Source of the DNA: JAOUJD01 sp963726405
GTDB taxonomy: Bacteria; Pseudomonadota; Gammaproteobacteria; Burkholderiales; Burkholderiaceae_F
NCBI GenBank assembly: GCA_963726405.1
Contig: CAVSCF010000005.1
Location: 186,001-250,000, forward strand
Length of the DNA stretch: 64,000 bases
Reading direction: 5' to 3'
The notes below the pieces were generated by a model that saw only the letters and a program-made list of their open reading frames with translations, was not told the origin of the DNA and did not search any database. Shown here piece by piece: positions 18,686 through 27,588 of the stretch. The position numbers and the translations under genes are program-made. Each line of letters starts with the position of its first letter. Position 1 is the first letter of the stretch.

Positions 18686-19804
18686 TCAAGTCAGCACGAG
18701 ATTGTCTCGGTGGATGAGTTCCGGCTCCTCAATGAAACCGAGAACGGCCTTGATCTCCGTGGTGGGCTTGCGCAGGATCTGGCGCGTCTGAACGCTGGAG
18801 TAGTTGGCCAGCCCACGCGCGATTTCGCGGCCGGCGGGATCGAGGCAGGCCACCACATCGCCGCGCTGGAATTCTCCCTGCACGTCCACGACTCCGATCG
18901 GCAGCAGGCTCTTGCCACCTGACGCGAGCGCCCGGGCCGCCCCCGCATCGACGACGACCCGCCCCTTGAGCAGAAGATGATCCGCCAGCCATTGCTTGCG
19001 GGCGGTCAGCACCGCCGTCGCCGCCGTCAGCTGGGTGCCGATCGTTTCGCCGCTCGCGAGCCTCAGCAGCACATCGGGCTCGCGGCCCGAAGCGATGACG
19101 GTGTGGGCTCCGCTGCGCGCTGCCCGCTTTGCCGCCAGGACCTTGGTCAGCATGCCGCCGCGTGAGATTGCACTGCCGGCCCCGCCCGCCATCGCTTCGA
19201 GCGCGGCGTCCCCGGCCGTCGCGTTCGCAATGAGAGTTGCATCGGCATCGCGGCGCGGATCCGCCGAGAAAAGTCCCGTCTGATCCGTGAGGATCACGAA
19301 GACATCGGCCTCGACGAGGTTCGTCACGAGAGCGCCGAGGGTGTCGTTATCGCCGAATTTGATCTCGTCCGTGACGACCGTGTCGTTCTCGTTGATGACG
19401 GGCACGACACCGAGTCCGAGCAGCGTGAAGAGCGTGGAACGGGCGTTGAGGTAGCGAGGGCGATCCGCAAGGTCGGCATGCGTCAACAGCACTTGAGCCG
19501 TCTGGACCCCGTGTCGCTCGAAACTCGTTTCGTAAGCGCGCGCGAGCCCCATCTGGCCGACCGCGGCCGCGGCCTGAAGCTCGTGGATCTGCTGGGGACG
19601 ATGCGACCAGCCAAGCCGCTGCATGCCTTCGGCGATCGCGCCGCTCGAGACGAGCAGCACCTGCTTGCCCAGTTCCCGCAGGCGCGCCACCTGCGCCGCC
19701 CAGCGCGAAATCGCATCGAGGTCGAGGCCGCGGCCGTCGTTGGTGACGAGGCTGCTCCCGACCTTGACGACCACCCGCCCCGCGGACGCAACCACGGATG
19801 TCAT
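18686..19804 (-). CDS. proB: Glutamate 5-kinase
   Basis: First enzyme of proline synthesis, 372 residues. The amino-acid-kinase domain (1 to about 260) starts VVVKVGSSLVTNDGRG and has NENDTV and KFGDNDTLGALVTNLVEAD for glutamate and ATP binding. A C-terminal PUA domain (about 280-365) includes VVDAGAARALASGGKSLLPIG. The start is an ATG overlapping the obg stop (ATGA), so it is translationally coupled at the end of the rplU-rpmA-obg-proB operon. Confidence 0.96.
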   Translation of the reverse strand: MTSVVASAGRVVVKVGSSLVTNDGRGLDLDAISRWAAQVARLRELGKQVLLVSSGAIAEGMQRLGWSHRPQQIHELQAAAAVGQMGLARAYETSFERHGVQTAQVLLTHADLADRPRYLNARSTLFTLLGLGVVPVINENDTVVTDEIKFGDNDTLGALVTNLVEADVFVILTDQTGLFSADPRRDADATLIANATAGDAALEAMAGGAGSAISRGGMLTKVLAAKRAARSGAHTVIASGREPDVLLRLASGETIGTQLTAATAVLTARKQWLADHLLLKGRVVVDAGAARALASGGKSLLPIGVVDVQGEFQRGDVVACLDPAGREIARGLANYSSVQTRQILRKPTTEIKAVLGFIEEPELIHRDNLVLT

Positions 19805-20880
19805 GCCAGGCCCTCGCTCGATGTCGGTGCGACGTCGGCAGCCTCCGCGGACGACCGGTGCGCGGACGCCTCGCGCTCGCGCTGGAGGAATCGCGCGATT
19901 TCGATGCTCAGTTCGCGGCAGCCCTCCCCGGTCGCCGCCGAAATGGCGAACACCGGGGCTTTCGTCCGTAGACGTCGCCGGAACTGCGCGGGCAGCGCAG
20001 CACGCTCGTCAGGACCGACAAGATCGATCTTGTTCAGCACGATCCAGCGCGGTTTCTTGTGCAGGCCCTCGTCGTACTTGCGCAGTTCGGCCGCGATCGC
20101 TCGAACGTCCTTCACTGGATCCGTACCGTCGAGGGGACTGCAGTCGACCAGATGCAGCAACAGGCCGGTACGGCTCAGATGCCGGAGGAACTGATGACCC
20201 AGTCCCGCGCCCTCCGCCGCGCCTTCGATCAGGCCCGGAATGTCGGCGATGACGAAGCTCTGCTCCGGACCAACGCGGACGACACCAAGGTTCGGATGCA
20301 GTGTCGTGAAGGGATAGTCGGCAACCTTGGGCCGCGCGTTGGACACGGCCCGAATGAAGGTGGACTTTCCTGCGTTCGGCATGCCAAGCAGGCCGACGTC
20401 GGCAAGCACCCGAAGTTCGAGTTGCAGCTTGCGCTGCTCACCGGGCTCGCCCTTCGTGAATTCGCGCGGCGCCCGATTGACGCTCGACTTGAAATGCAGA
20501 TTGCCAAGACCCCCCTTGCCGCCCCGCGCGAGCAGCGCGCGTTGTCCGTGCCCGGAGAGGTCGGCAAGGCGCTCGCCCGTGTCCATGTCGACGATCACGG
20601 TGCCGACCGGCATCCGCAATTCGATGTCCTCGCCGCCCGCGCCGTAGCAGTCGGCGCCCCGGCCGCGATCGCCGTCGGCGGCCTGATGACGCCGGGCGTA
20701 GCGGTAATCGATCAGGGTGTTGATGTTTCGGTCGGCGATCGCCCATACGCTGCCGCCGCGTCCCCCGTCCCCGCCGTCCGGTCCGCCCTTCGGGATGAAC
20801 TTTTCGCGTCGGAACGACGCACTGCCGTCGCCGCCCTTGCCGGCCGCGACTTCGATGATGGCTTCGTCGACGAACTTCAC
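19801..20880 (-). CDS. obg: GTPase Obg/CgtA
   Basis: Ribosome-associated GTPase needed for 50S maturation and stress control; 359 residues. The glycine-rich Obg domain (1-158) begins KFVDEAIIEVAAGKGGDGS and has the GGxGG pattern (GGPDGGDGGRGGSV). The G domain has G1 GMPNAGKSTFI, G3 DIPGLIEGAAEGAGLG and G4 NKIDL. The start is taken as GTG at 20880 because homologues begin MKFVDEA and an AGGG element precedes it. The frame continues further upstream but would run through the terminator hairpin. Confidence 0.95.
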   Translation of the reverse strand: MKFVDEAIIEVAAGKGGDGSASFRREKFIPKGGPDGGDGGRGGSVWAIADRNINTLIDYRYARRHQAADGDRGRGADCYGAGGEDIELRMPVGTVIVDMDTGERLADLSGHGQRALLARGGKGGLGNLHFKSSVNRAPREFTKGEPGEQRKLQLELRVLADVGLLGMPNAGKSTFIRAVSNARPKVADYPFTTLHPNLGVVRVGPEQSFVIADIPGLIEGAAEGAGLGHQFLRHLSRTGLLLHLVDCSPLDGTDPVKDVRAIAAELRKYDEGLHKKPRWIVLNKIDLVGPDERAALPAQFRRRLRTKAPVFAISAATGEGCRELSIEIARFLQREREASAHRSSAEAADVAPTSSEGLA

Positions 20881-20898
20881 GATGGAGAACCCTGAAAA

Positions 20899-20930
20899 GA
20901 AAAAGCCCCGCCGCAAGCGGCAGGGCTTTT
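20899..20930 (-). terminator. Terminator/attenuator between rpmA and obg
   Basis: A 14-bp inverted repeat (AAAAGCCC...GGGCTTTT, one mismatch that becomes G-U on the minus strand) with a 2-base centre. On the minus strand a T-rich tract (TTTTTCTTTT) follows. It begins 25 nt after the rpmA stop and ends about 19 nt before the obg GTG, so it probably reduces obg-proB expression relative to the ribosomal proteins. Confidence 0.8.
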
Positions 20931-20954
20931 CATACGCGCGTCTGCCGCGGGAGC

Positions 20955-21227
20955 TTAGGCGGCCGTTTCGGCGACGGGCTCGACACTGACGACGCGACGG
21001 TTCTGCGCGCCTTTGACGTCGAACTTGACCCTGCCCGCAGCAAGCGAAAACAGCGTGTGGTCGCGCCCCATGCCGACGTTGTCGCCCGCGTGAAACTGGG
21101 TCCCGCGCTGACGAACGATGATCTGGCCCGGCTCGATGCCCTGCCCGCCGTACACCTTCACGCCGAGGCGCTTGGACTGCGAGTCGCGGCCGTTTCGGGA
21201 CGATCCGCCTGCTTTCTTGTGTGCCAT
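20955..21227 (-). CDS. rpmA: 50S ribosomal protein L27
   Basis: 90 residues. The N-terminal MAHKKAGGSSRNGRDS is the mature form that reaches the peptidyl-transferase centre, with no cleavable extension as in Firmicutes. It continues KRLGVKVYGGQGIEPGQIIV and RQRGTQFHAGDNVGMGRDHT, all conserved. It lies 18 nt after rplU on the same strand. Confidence 0.98.
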   Translation of the reverse strand: MAHKKAGGSSRNGRDSQSKRLGVKVYGGQGIEPGQIIVRQRGTQFHAGDNVGMGRDHTLFSLAAGRVKFDVKGAQNRRVVSVEPVAETAA

Positions 21228-21245
21228 TTCTGCTCCTGCTACCGA

Positions 21246-21554
21246 TTAGGCGATCGAGTCGATCCGCAGCTCGGTGAAGTTCTGACGATGCCCCTGATGT
21301 TTCTGGAAGTGCTTGCGGCGGCGCATCTTGAAAATGGTGACCTTGTCGTGGCGGCCGTGACGGACGACGGTGGCGACGACCGCCGCCCCGGCCACGAACG
21401 GCGAACCCACCCTGACCTCGGTGCCGTTGTTCACCGCCAGCACTTCGGACAGCGTGATCTGCTGGCCGACCTCGGCCGGCAGGGTCTCGACCTTCACGGT
21501 CTCGCCCGGTGCGACACGGTACTGTTTGCCGCCGGTTTTGATGACTGCATGCAT
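21246..21554 (-). CDS. rplU: 50S ribosomal protein L21
   Basis: 102 residues. The start MHAVIKTGGKQYRV is preceded by GGGAGAA. Further L21 features are VVRHGRHDKVTIFKMRRRKH and a C-terminal GHRQNFTELRI. It is the first gene of the rplU-rpmA-obg-proB operon. The frame stays open upstream through the leader but that part is not L21. Confidence 0.98.
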   Translation of the reverse strand: MHAVIKTGGKQYRVAPGETVKVETLPAEVGQQITLSEVLAVNNGTEVRVGSPFVAGAAVVATVVRHGRHDKVTIFKMRRRKHFQKHQGHRQNFTELRIDSIA

Positions 21555-21735
21555 GTCTGTTCTCCCGCTGGCGGACCCTGCCTCGGCCGGTCCCGAGTCA
21601 CCTCGGTATCCGGCGGCTGCCCCCAGCCTGTGCCCGAACATCTCGGGCTTCTTTCCCTCGGGTTGTCCCCGCGAGACCGGCATCGGCCGGCCTCGGGCGC
21701 TGCACACCACCATGGCGGAGCGCGGAAAGCCGTAA

Positions 21736-21765
21736 ATTATCGCACCCCTCCCCGCACCGCGTCAA
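21736..21765 (-). promoter_or_regulatory. Promoter of the rplU-rpmA operon
   Basis: On the minus strand TTGACG (21765-21760), an 18-bp spacer and GATAAT (21741-21736) form a good sigma70-type promoter. The start would be near 21729, giving a leader of about 175 nt before rplU, long enough for ribosomal-protein feedback control. ispB diverges from the other side. Confidence 0.75.
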
Positions 21766-21838
21766 ACCTTACCTGGCCCCCGCTGCCGGCCAGCCGGGAT
21801 CGCCGTTGCCGAGGACCCGCCCACCTATAATCCCCGCG

Positions 21839-22894
21839 ATGTTCTCCTCCACGTCCGGCCAGCACTTCGCCCGTTCGGCCGTCGCCATGTCGTCCATGTC
21901 GCCGGGCGCGGACGCGGGCTTGCCGATGCCGGATCTCAAGACGGTCCTGCAGCCCGTGGCGGAAGACATGTTGGAGGTGGATGCGGTGATCCGGGCCCGC
22001 CTCGACTCCGATGTCGTGCTCATCAATACGGTGGCCGACTACATCATCGGCGCCGGCGGAAAACGACTCCGTCCTGCCGTGCTCCTGCTGGTCGCACGCG
22101 CTCTTGGCTATACGGGTACCGCGCACGTCCTGCTCGCTGCGGTGATCGAGTTCATCCACACGGCGACGCTGCTGCACGACGACGTGGTCGACGAGTCCGA
22201 CCTGCGTCGGGGCCGCTCCACTGCCAACGCGATGTTCGGGAACGCCGCAAGCGTGCTCGTTGGCGACTTCCTCTACTCCCGCTCGTTCCAGATGATGGTC
22301 GACGTCGGGAACATGCGAATCATGCGCATCCTCGCCGATGCGACGAACCGGATCGCGGAAGGCGAGGTGCTCCAGCTCCTCAACATCCACGACCCATCGG
22401 TGGACGAGGAACGCTACTTTGGCGTCGTGGAGCGCAAGACGGCCACCTTGTTCGAAGCCGGCACCCGGATCGCGGCTGTCCTCTCGGGCGCGAACCAGGA
22501 ACTGGAGGACCGCTGCGCGCGCTACGGCGCAAGCCTCGGCCGTGCCTTCCAGATCACGGACGACGTTCTCGATTACTCGGGCCACGCCGAAGACATCGGC
22601 AAGCGCCTCGGTGACGACCTGCGGGAAGGCAAGGTCACCTTGCCCCTGATCCACGCGCTGCGGATCGCGGAGCCCGAACAGCGCGAACTCGTCGCGCACG
22701 CCGTGCGGGAAGGTAATGGCGACTTCGCGGCCGTCGCGAGGATCGTCAGCGAGAACGGTTCGCTTGCCTACTCGCGCTCGCTGGCGCAGCGCGAAGCGGC
22801 CGAGGGCCGAAACGCCATCGAAGCCCTTCCGCCGTCGGCGTGCCGGGATTCTTTGCTACACTTGCTGGCTTTCGCGGTCGACCGGGATCGGTAG
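21839..22894 (+). CDS. ispB: Octaprenyl/polyprenyl diphosphate synthase
   Basis: Trans-isoprenyl diphosphate synthase that makes the quinone side chain. About 351 residues. The first aspartate-rich motif LLHDDVVDESD and the second, ITDDVLDYSG, bind the diphosphate through magnesium; IGAGGKRLRPAVLLLVARAL and GDFLYSRSFQMM are also diagnostic. The start is uncertain: ATG 21839 is used because a consensus TATAAT lies at 21826-21831, which makes an earlier start unlikely; ATGs at 21887 and 21926 (MPDLKTVLQPV) are possible. It is divergent from rplU, a conserved layout. Confidence 0.93.
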   Translation: MFSSTSGQHFARSAVAMSSMSPGADAGLPMPDLKTVLQPVAEDMLEVDAVIRARLDSDVVLINTVADYIIGAGGKRLRPAVLLLVARALGYTGTAHVLLAAVIEFIHTATLLHDDVVDESDLRRGRSTANAMFGNAASVLVGDFLYSRSFQMMVDVGNMRIMRILADATNRIAEGEVLQLLNIHDPSVDEERYFGVVERKTATLFEAGTRIAAVLSGANQELEDRCARYGASLGRAFQITDDVLDYSGHAEDIGKRLGDDLREGKVTLPLIHALRIAEPEQRELVAHAVREGNGDFAAVARIVSENGSLAYSRSLAQREAAEGRNAIEALPPSACRDSLLHLLAFAVDRDR

Positions 22895-22927
22895 TTCACG
22901 CTCCGTCGTACGGGCGATGTTCGCGAT

Positions 22928-23004
22928 CGGGGTGTAGCTCAGCCTGGTAGAGTACTGCGTTCGGGACGCAGGAGTCGGAGGTTCAAATCCTCTCACCCCG
23001 ACCA
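22928..23004 (+). tRNA. tRNA-Pro (anticodon CGG)
   Basis: 77 nt including encoded CCA. The acceptor stem CGGGGTG pairs with CACCCCG, with the C1-G72 pair typical of bacterial tRNA-Pro. The anticodon arm CTGCG-TTCGGGA-CGCAG gives anticodon CGG, reading CCG. The T arm GGAGG-TTCAAAT-CCTCT closes with one weak pair. It lies 33 bp after ispB and 48 bp before the CNNM gene. Confidence 0.98.
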
Positions 23005-23052
23005 ATCCCTCCGCCGTCCGTTTCAGCACCGCGTTAGATCCGGGACCAGCGC

Positions 23053-24357
23053 GTGGAAGATCTTCCGCTCTGGGTACAACTGACGGCCCTCGGCGCCCTG
23101 CTCCTCATTTCGGCGCTGTTTTCGATTTCCGAGACCGCGATGATGGCGCTGAGCCGTCTTCGGCTGCGCCATCTCGTCCGCCAGGGCAGCCGCCCGGCCA
23201 AGCGCGTGCAGGCCCTGCTCTCGAAGACGGACCGCCTGCTCGGAACGATCCTGCTCGGCAACAACCTCGTCAATGCCGCCGCCACCGCGCTCGTCACGGC
23301 GATGTCCATCCGGCTGGTCGGCGACAACGAATGGGCCCTGCTCGCCGCAACCGGCGTCATCACCTTCCTGATCCTCGTCTTCTCCGAGATCACGCCCAAG
23401 GTCATCGGCGCGACATTCCCTGAACGCATCGCGTTGCCGCTCTCGTATCCGCTGGGCGGCGTGCTGCGCTTGTTCCGTCCCGTGGTCTGGTTCGTGAACC
23501 TGTTCGTGCAGGCCCTGCTGCGGTTGTTGCGAATTCCGACGGCGCCGAGCGGCGAAAGCACGCGGCTGACCTCGGAGGAACTCCGGACGCTGGTCCTCGA
23601 AGGGGGCAACTTCATCCCCGGCAAGCATCGCAGCATCCTGCTCAACCTGTTCGACCTCGAGGAACTGTCGGTCGACGACGTGATGACGCCGCGCGCGCGT
23701 ATCGAGGCGCTTGACGTCGAGCAGCCCGCCGAGGCGGTGCTCGAGCAGTTGCGCACCTGCTATCACAACAAGATCCCCGTGCACGAAGGCGACATCAACC
23801 GCACCCTCGGAGTGCTGCACGTTCGCAAGCTGATGCACCTGCTGGCGGGCGAGGAGTTCATGATCGCGTCGGTGCGTGCCGCGCTCGTGCCGACGTACTT
23901 CATTCCCAGCGGCACGCCCTTGTTCCAGCAACTGCAACTCTTCCAGGACAACAAGCAGCGTCTCGGGCTGGTGGTCGACGAGTATGGCGAAGTGCAGGGT
24001 CTCGTCACCCTCGAGGACATCATCGAGGAGATCGTCGGCGAGTTCACCACGCAGGCGCCGGGAGCCGGTTCGCGCCGACTTCGGTGGAACGCTGAAGGCC
24101 TCGCCCTCGTCGATGGCGCCACGATGCTGCGCGATCTCAACCGGCGGCTCGGTTTGAGGCTGCCGCTCGATGGTCCGAAGACGCTCAACGGATTGCTGGT
24201 CGAGCGCCTCGAGGAGATACCCGACGCGCCGTGCTGCGTTCGCTTCCCGGGAGTCGTCATCGAAGTAGTCCAGGCCGACGAGCAGGCAATACGAAGCGCA
24301 CGCCTGATCCGGATGGATCGGGAAGAAAACCCGGGAGCTTCAAAGGCCCTTCGATAG
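23053..24357 (+). CDS. CNNM/CorC (HlyC/CorC) family transporter-associated protein
   Basis: A 434-residue inner-membrane protein. An N-terminal CNNM/DUF21 domain with about four hydrophobic segments (1-190; ALFSISETAMMALSRLRLRHL is the family opening and NNLVNAAATAL the pore region) is followed by a CBS pair (about 205-330; DDVMTPRARIEALD, VVDEYGEVQGLVTLEDIIEE) and a CorC_HlyC C-terminal domain (about 340-425). Relatives are tied to magnesium/cobalt efflux or resistance. The start is GTG after a CCGGGA element. In several betaproteobacteria this gene lies between tRNA-Pro and pilB. Confidence 0.88.
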   Translation: MEDLPLWVQLTALGALLLISALFSISETAMMALSRLRLRHLVRQGSRPAKRVQALLSKTDRLLGTILLGNNLVNAAATALVTAMSIRLVGDNEWALLAATGVITFLILVFSEITPKVIGATFPERIALPLSYPLGGVLRLFRPVVWFVNLFVQALLRLLRIPTAPSGESTRLTSEELRTLVLEGGNFIPGKHRSILLNLFDLEELSVDDVMTPRARIEALDVEQPAEAVLEQLRTCYHNKIPVHEGDINRTLGVLHVRKLMHLLAGEEFMIASVRAALVPTYFIPSGTPLFQQLQLFQDNKQRLGLVVDEYGEVQGLVTLEDIIEEIVGEFTTQAPGAGSRRLRWNAEGLALVDGATMLRDLNRRLGLRLPLDGPKTLNGLLVERLEEIPDAPCCVRFPGVVIEVVQADEQAIRSARLIRMDREENPGASKALR

Positions 24358-24539
24358 CAGTCGCACCCCCTGCTGCAGCGCTCGAAATCTCGCTCGATCG
24401 TCTTGCCTTCTTTGCGGTAGTTAAGGTTTACAAATCCGGGGGTTATCGGCAGTATCTTTTGCCTTCTCGAGGGTGGTCCGCCCGCTATAACTTGGCCGTT
24501 CGCCATACCGACCACCACCCAGGAAAGCCCCGATACCCG
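24358..24539. other. Intergenic region before pilB
   Basis: 182 bp without a gene, AT-richer around 24405-24470. A TATAAC element at 24486-24491 could be a -10, but no well-spaced -35 partner is visible, and no sigma54 GG-N10-GC pair was found. No terminator hairpin with U run was seen after the CNNM gene. Confidence 0.3.
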
Positions 24540-26291
24540 ATGTCTGCTGTCACCCAAGGTCCTGCGGCTGCTGCGGGCGCCGCCCTGACCGGGCTCGCAC
24601 GCGCGCTCGTTCAGCAAGGCAAGCTGCGGCCGGACCGCGCGGAGAACTTCGCCCGCAAGGCGACGCAGGCAAACACGCATTTCATCGACGAACTGATCGG
24701 TTCGTCCGAGGTCACCGGCCTGAACGCCGGTGCCGTGGCCAAGTTCGCGGCAGACACGTTCGGACATCCATTGCTGGACCTGTCGGCGCTGGACCTCGAC
24801 CAGTTGCCCCGCGACATCATTGACAAGAAGCTCGTCGGGTCGCTGCGTGTGGTGGCACTGCGCAAGCGCGGCAATCGCCTGTCCGTCGCGGTATCCGACC
24901 CGACCAATTTCCAGGCGCTCGACCAGATCAAGTTCCAGACCCAGCTCGCGCTGGACATCGTCGTCGTCGAGCACGACAAGCTGATGCGGCTGGTCGAGGC
25001 CAACGCGCAGAGCACCGCCCAGGCGCTCGAGAACCTGGCGGGCGGCGATGACGTCAACTTCGAGGACCTGCTCAGCGGCGACGCCGAAACCGCGCAGGCC
25101 GAGGATGCATCGGCGACCGAGGTCGACGACGCCCCGGTCGTCCGTTTCCTGCAGAAACTGCTGCTCGACGCGATCGGCGAGGGGGCGTCGGACCTGCACT
25201 TCGAACCGTACGAGAAGTTCTATCGCGTCCGCTTCCGGCTCGACGGCGTGCTGCGCGAAGTCGCCCAGCCGCCCCTCGCCATCCGCGAGCGGCTGTCCAC
25301 GCGCATCAAGGTGATCTCGCGGCTGGACATTTCCGAGAAGCGCGTCCCTCAGGACGGCCGCATGAAGCTGGCGCTTTCCAACCAGCGCGCCATCGACTTC
25401 CGCGTCAGCACCTTGCCGACGATGTTCGGCGAGAAGATCGTGATGCGGATTCTCGATCCTTCGCAGGCGAAGCTGGGCATTGACGCCCTCGGGTACGAGC
25501 CGGACCAGAAGGAAGTGCTGCTGGATGCGGTGCAGCGTCCGTACGGCATGGTGCTCGTCACGGGACCGACGGGTTCCGGCAAGACGGTCTCGCTCTATAC
25601 CTGCCTCAACATCCTGAACCAGCCTGGCGTGAACATTTCGACGGCGGAAGATCCGGCGGAGATCCAGCTGGCCGGCATCAACCAGGTCAACGTCAACGAG
25701 AAGGCCGGGCTGACCTTCGCCAACGCGCTGCGCGCCTTCCTGCGCCAGGATCCGGACATCATCATGGTCGGCGAGATTCGCGACCTTGAAACGGCCGATA
25801 TCGCGATCAAGGCGGCGCAGACGGGTCACATGGTGCTTTCGACCCTGCACACCAATGACGCGCCATCGACGCTGGTACGACTGGGGAACATGGGCGTGGC
25901 CCCGTTCAACATCGCATCGAGCGTCATCCTGATCACGGCGCAGCGCCTTGCGCGGCGGCTGTGCACCTGCAAGCAGCCGGCCGATCTGTCGTTGGACGCG
26001 CTTCTGGCGGGCGGTTACAAGGAAGCGGACGTCGACGGCAGCTGGGTACCGTACAAGCCCGTCGGCTGCGAACGCTGCAAGGGCAGCGGCTACAAGGGTC
26101 GCGTCGGCATCTACCAGGTGATGCCGATCAACGAAAACATGCAGGACATGATTCTCAAGCAGGCCACCGCGCTCGATATCGCGCGCGAAGCGGCACGCTG
26201 CGGAGTGCGCGATCTGCGGCAATCCGGGCTGCTCAAAGTGAAGCAGGGCATGACCTCGCTGGAAGAGGTCCTTGGCTGTACCAACGAATAG
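24540..26291 (+). CDS. pilB: Type IV pilus assembly ATPase PilB
   Basis: Cytoplasmic hexameric ATPase that powers pilus extension, 583 residues. An N-terminal MshEN/T2SSE_N domain (about 1-170) is followed by the ATPase domain: Walker A GPTGSGKTVSLYT near residue 341, Asp box ISTAEDPAEIQL, Walker B IIMVGEIRDLETADIA and the His box STLHTND. Two Cys pairs (CTCK, and CERCKGSGYKGRVGIYQ) form the zinc-binding C-terminal module. The start MSAVTQGP follows the intergenic region; pilC begins 19 bp after the stop. Confidence 0.96.
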   Translation: MSAVTQGPAAAAGAALTGLARALVQQGKLRPDRAENFARKATQANTHFIDELIGSSEVTGLNAGAVAKFAADTFGHPLLDLSALDLDQLPRDIIDKKLVGSLRVVALRKRGNRLSVAVSDPTNFQALDQIKFQTQLALDIVVVEHDKLMRLVEANAQSTAQALENLAGGDDVNFEDLLSGDAETAQAEDASATEVDDAPVVRFLQKLLLDAIGEGASDLHFEPYEKFYRVRFRLDGVLREVAQPPLAIRERLSTRIKVISRLDISEKRVPQDGRMKLALSNQRAIDFRVSTLPTMFGEKIVMRILDPSQAKLGIDALGYEPDQKEVLLDAVQRPYGMVLVTGPTGSGKTVSLYTCLNILNQPGVNISTAEDPAEIQLAGINQVNVNEKAGLTFANALRAFLRQDPDIIMVGEIRDLETADIAIKAAQTGHMVLSTLHTNDAPSTLVRLGNMGVAPFNIASSVILITAQRLARRLCTCKQPADLSLDALLAGGYKEADVDGSWVPYKPVGCERCKGSGYKGRVGIYQVMPINENMQDMILKQATALDIAREAARCGVRDLRQSGLLKVKQGMTSLEEVLGCTNE

Positions 26292-26310
26292 CACGGACGG
26301 CGGAGCGAAA

Positions 26311-27540
26311 ATGGCGACTGGAGCAATTGCCAAACCACGCGTTGAGGTCAAGGAAGCGGTCTTCCGCTGGGAGGGCCGCGACAAGAACGGACGCGTCGTC
26401 AAGGGCGAGATGCGGGCCGGAGGTGACTCCGTGGTCGCGGCGGCGTTGCGCCGGCGCGGCATCATGGCCACGAAGATCAAGAAGCAGAGCTTCTCGCGCG
26501 GCCGCAAGATCACGCAGAAGGACCTTGCGCTCTTCACCCGGCAGCTGTCGACGATGCTGAAGGCAGGCGTACCGCTGATGCAGTCCTTCGACATCGTCGG
26601 CCGCGGCCACGCCAATCCGTCCATGGCCCGCCTGATGAACGACATCCGCATGGATGTCGAGACCGGGACGAGCCTGAACCAGGCGTTCCGCAAGTACCCG
26701 CTCTACTTCGATCCGCTGTTCTGCAACCTCGTGGCCGCGGGCGAGCAGGCCGGTATCCTGGAAACGCTGCTCGACCGCCTGGCGATGTACCAGGAGAAGA
26801 CGATCGCGCTGAAGGGCAAGATCAAGAAGGCGCTCTTCTACCCGGTGATGATCATCCTGGTCGCGATCCTGGTCACGGCCGTGATCATGATTTTCGTGAT
26901 CCCGTCGTTCAAGAGCGTGTTCACGAGCTTCGGCGCCGACCTGCCTGCGCCCACGCTGGTCGTGATCGCCATGTCGGACTTCTTCGTCGCCTACTGGTAC
27001 ATCGTCTTCGGACTGCTGTTCGGCGGAATCTACTTCCTCGTGCAGGCCTGGAAGCGATCGCCGAAGGTGCAGAGCACGATCGACCGGCTCGCGCTGAAGC
27101 TCCCTGTGCTGGGCGAGATGCTGCAAAAGGCCGCGATCGCACGATGGAGCCGCACGCTCGCCACCACCTTCGCCGCCGGCGTGCCGCTGGTCGAGGCGCT
27201 CGATTCCGTCGGGCCGTCCGCGGGCAACGCCGTCTACAAGGAGGCGACGCGGCAGGTGCAGACCGAGGTGAACATCGGCACGAGCCTCGCGCAGTCGATG
27301 CAGAACACCGGCGTGTTCCCGAACATGGCCATCCAGATGACCCAGATCGGCGAGGAGTCCGGATCGCTCGACTCGATGCTGTCGAAGGTCGCCGACTACT
27401 ACGAGCGCGAGGTCGACGAGACCGTCGACGCCCTGTCGAGCCTGCTCGAGCCGATGATCATGGTCATTCTCGGCGTCATCATCGGCGGTATCGTGATCGC
27501 CATCTACATGCCGATCTTCAAACTCGGCCAGGTCGTCTAA
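26311..27540 (+). CDS. pilC: Type IV pilus inner-membrane platform protein PilC
   Basis: Polytopic platform protein linking PilB to the pilus, 409 residues. Two T2SSF domains are present: LALFTRQLSTMLKAGVPLMQ onward (about 70-195) and ARWSRTLATTFAAGVPLVEA onward (about 275-400). There are three or so membrane segments, including YPVMIILVAILVTAVIMIFV and the C-terminal IMVILGVIIGGIVIAIYM. The ATG at 26311 has GGAG 6 bases upstream and is preferred over an earlier in-frame ATG that overlaps pilB. Confidence 0.95.
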   Translation: MATGAIAKPRVEVKEAVFRWEGRDKNGRVVKGEMRAGGDSVVAAALRRRGIMATKIKKQSFSRGRKITQKDLALFTRQLSTMLKAGVPLMQSFDIVGRGHANPSMARLMNDIRMDVETGTSLNQAFRKYPLYFDPLFCNLVAAGEQAGILETLLDRLAMYQEKTIALKGKIKKALFYPVMIILVAILVTAVIMIFVIPSFKSVFTSFGADLPAPTLVVIAMSDFFVAYWYIVFGLLFGGIYFLVQAWKRSPKVQSTIDRLALKLPVLGEMLQKAAIARWSRTLATTFAAGVPLVEALDSVGPSAGNAVYKEATRQVQTEVNIGTSLAQSMQNTGVFPNMAIQMTQIGEESGSLDSMLSKVADYYEREVDETVDALSSLLEPMIMVILGVIIGGIVIAIYMPIFKLGQVV

Positions 27541-27553
27541 CGAACCCGGGGAC

Positions 27554-27578
27554 GCCGGTGCCGCTGCGCGGCACCGGC
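27554..27578 (+). other. Intergenic hairpin between pilC and pilD
   Basis: A perfect 9-bp stem GCCGGTGCC/GGCACCGGC with a 7-base loop, 11 bases before the pilD start. There is no U run, so it is more likely to affect translation or mRNA processing than to terminate. Confidence 0.5.
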
Positions 27579-27588
27579 GACGTGCATC

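Noticed and set aside
24358..24539. Search for a sigma54 promoter before pilB that PilR could use
   Set aside because: No GG and GC elements with 10-bp spacing seen; PilR usually acts on pilA, which is not in the window.
23763..26693. Long minus-strand open frame opposite the CNNM gene, pilB and part of pilC
   Set aside because: Mirror of well-supported plus-strand genes; crosses the intergenic region and shows no domain.
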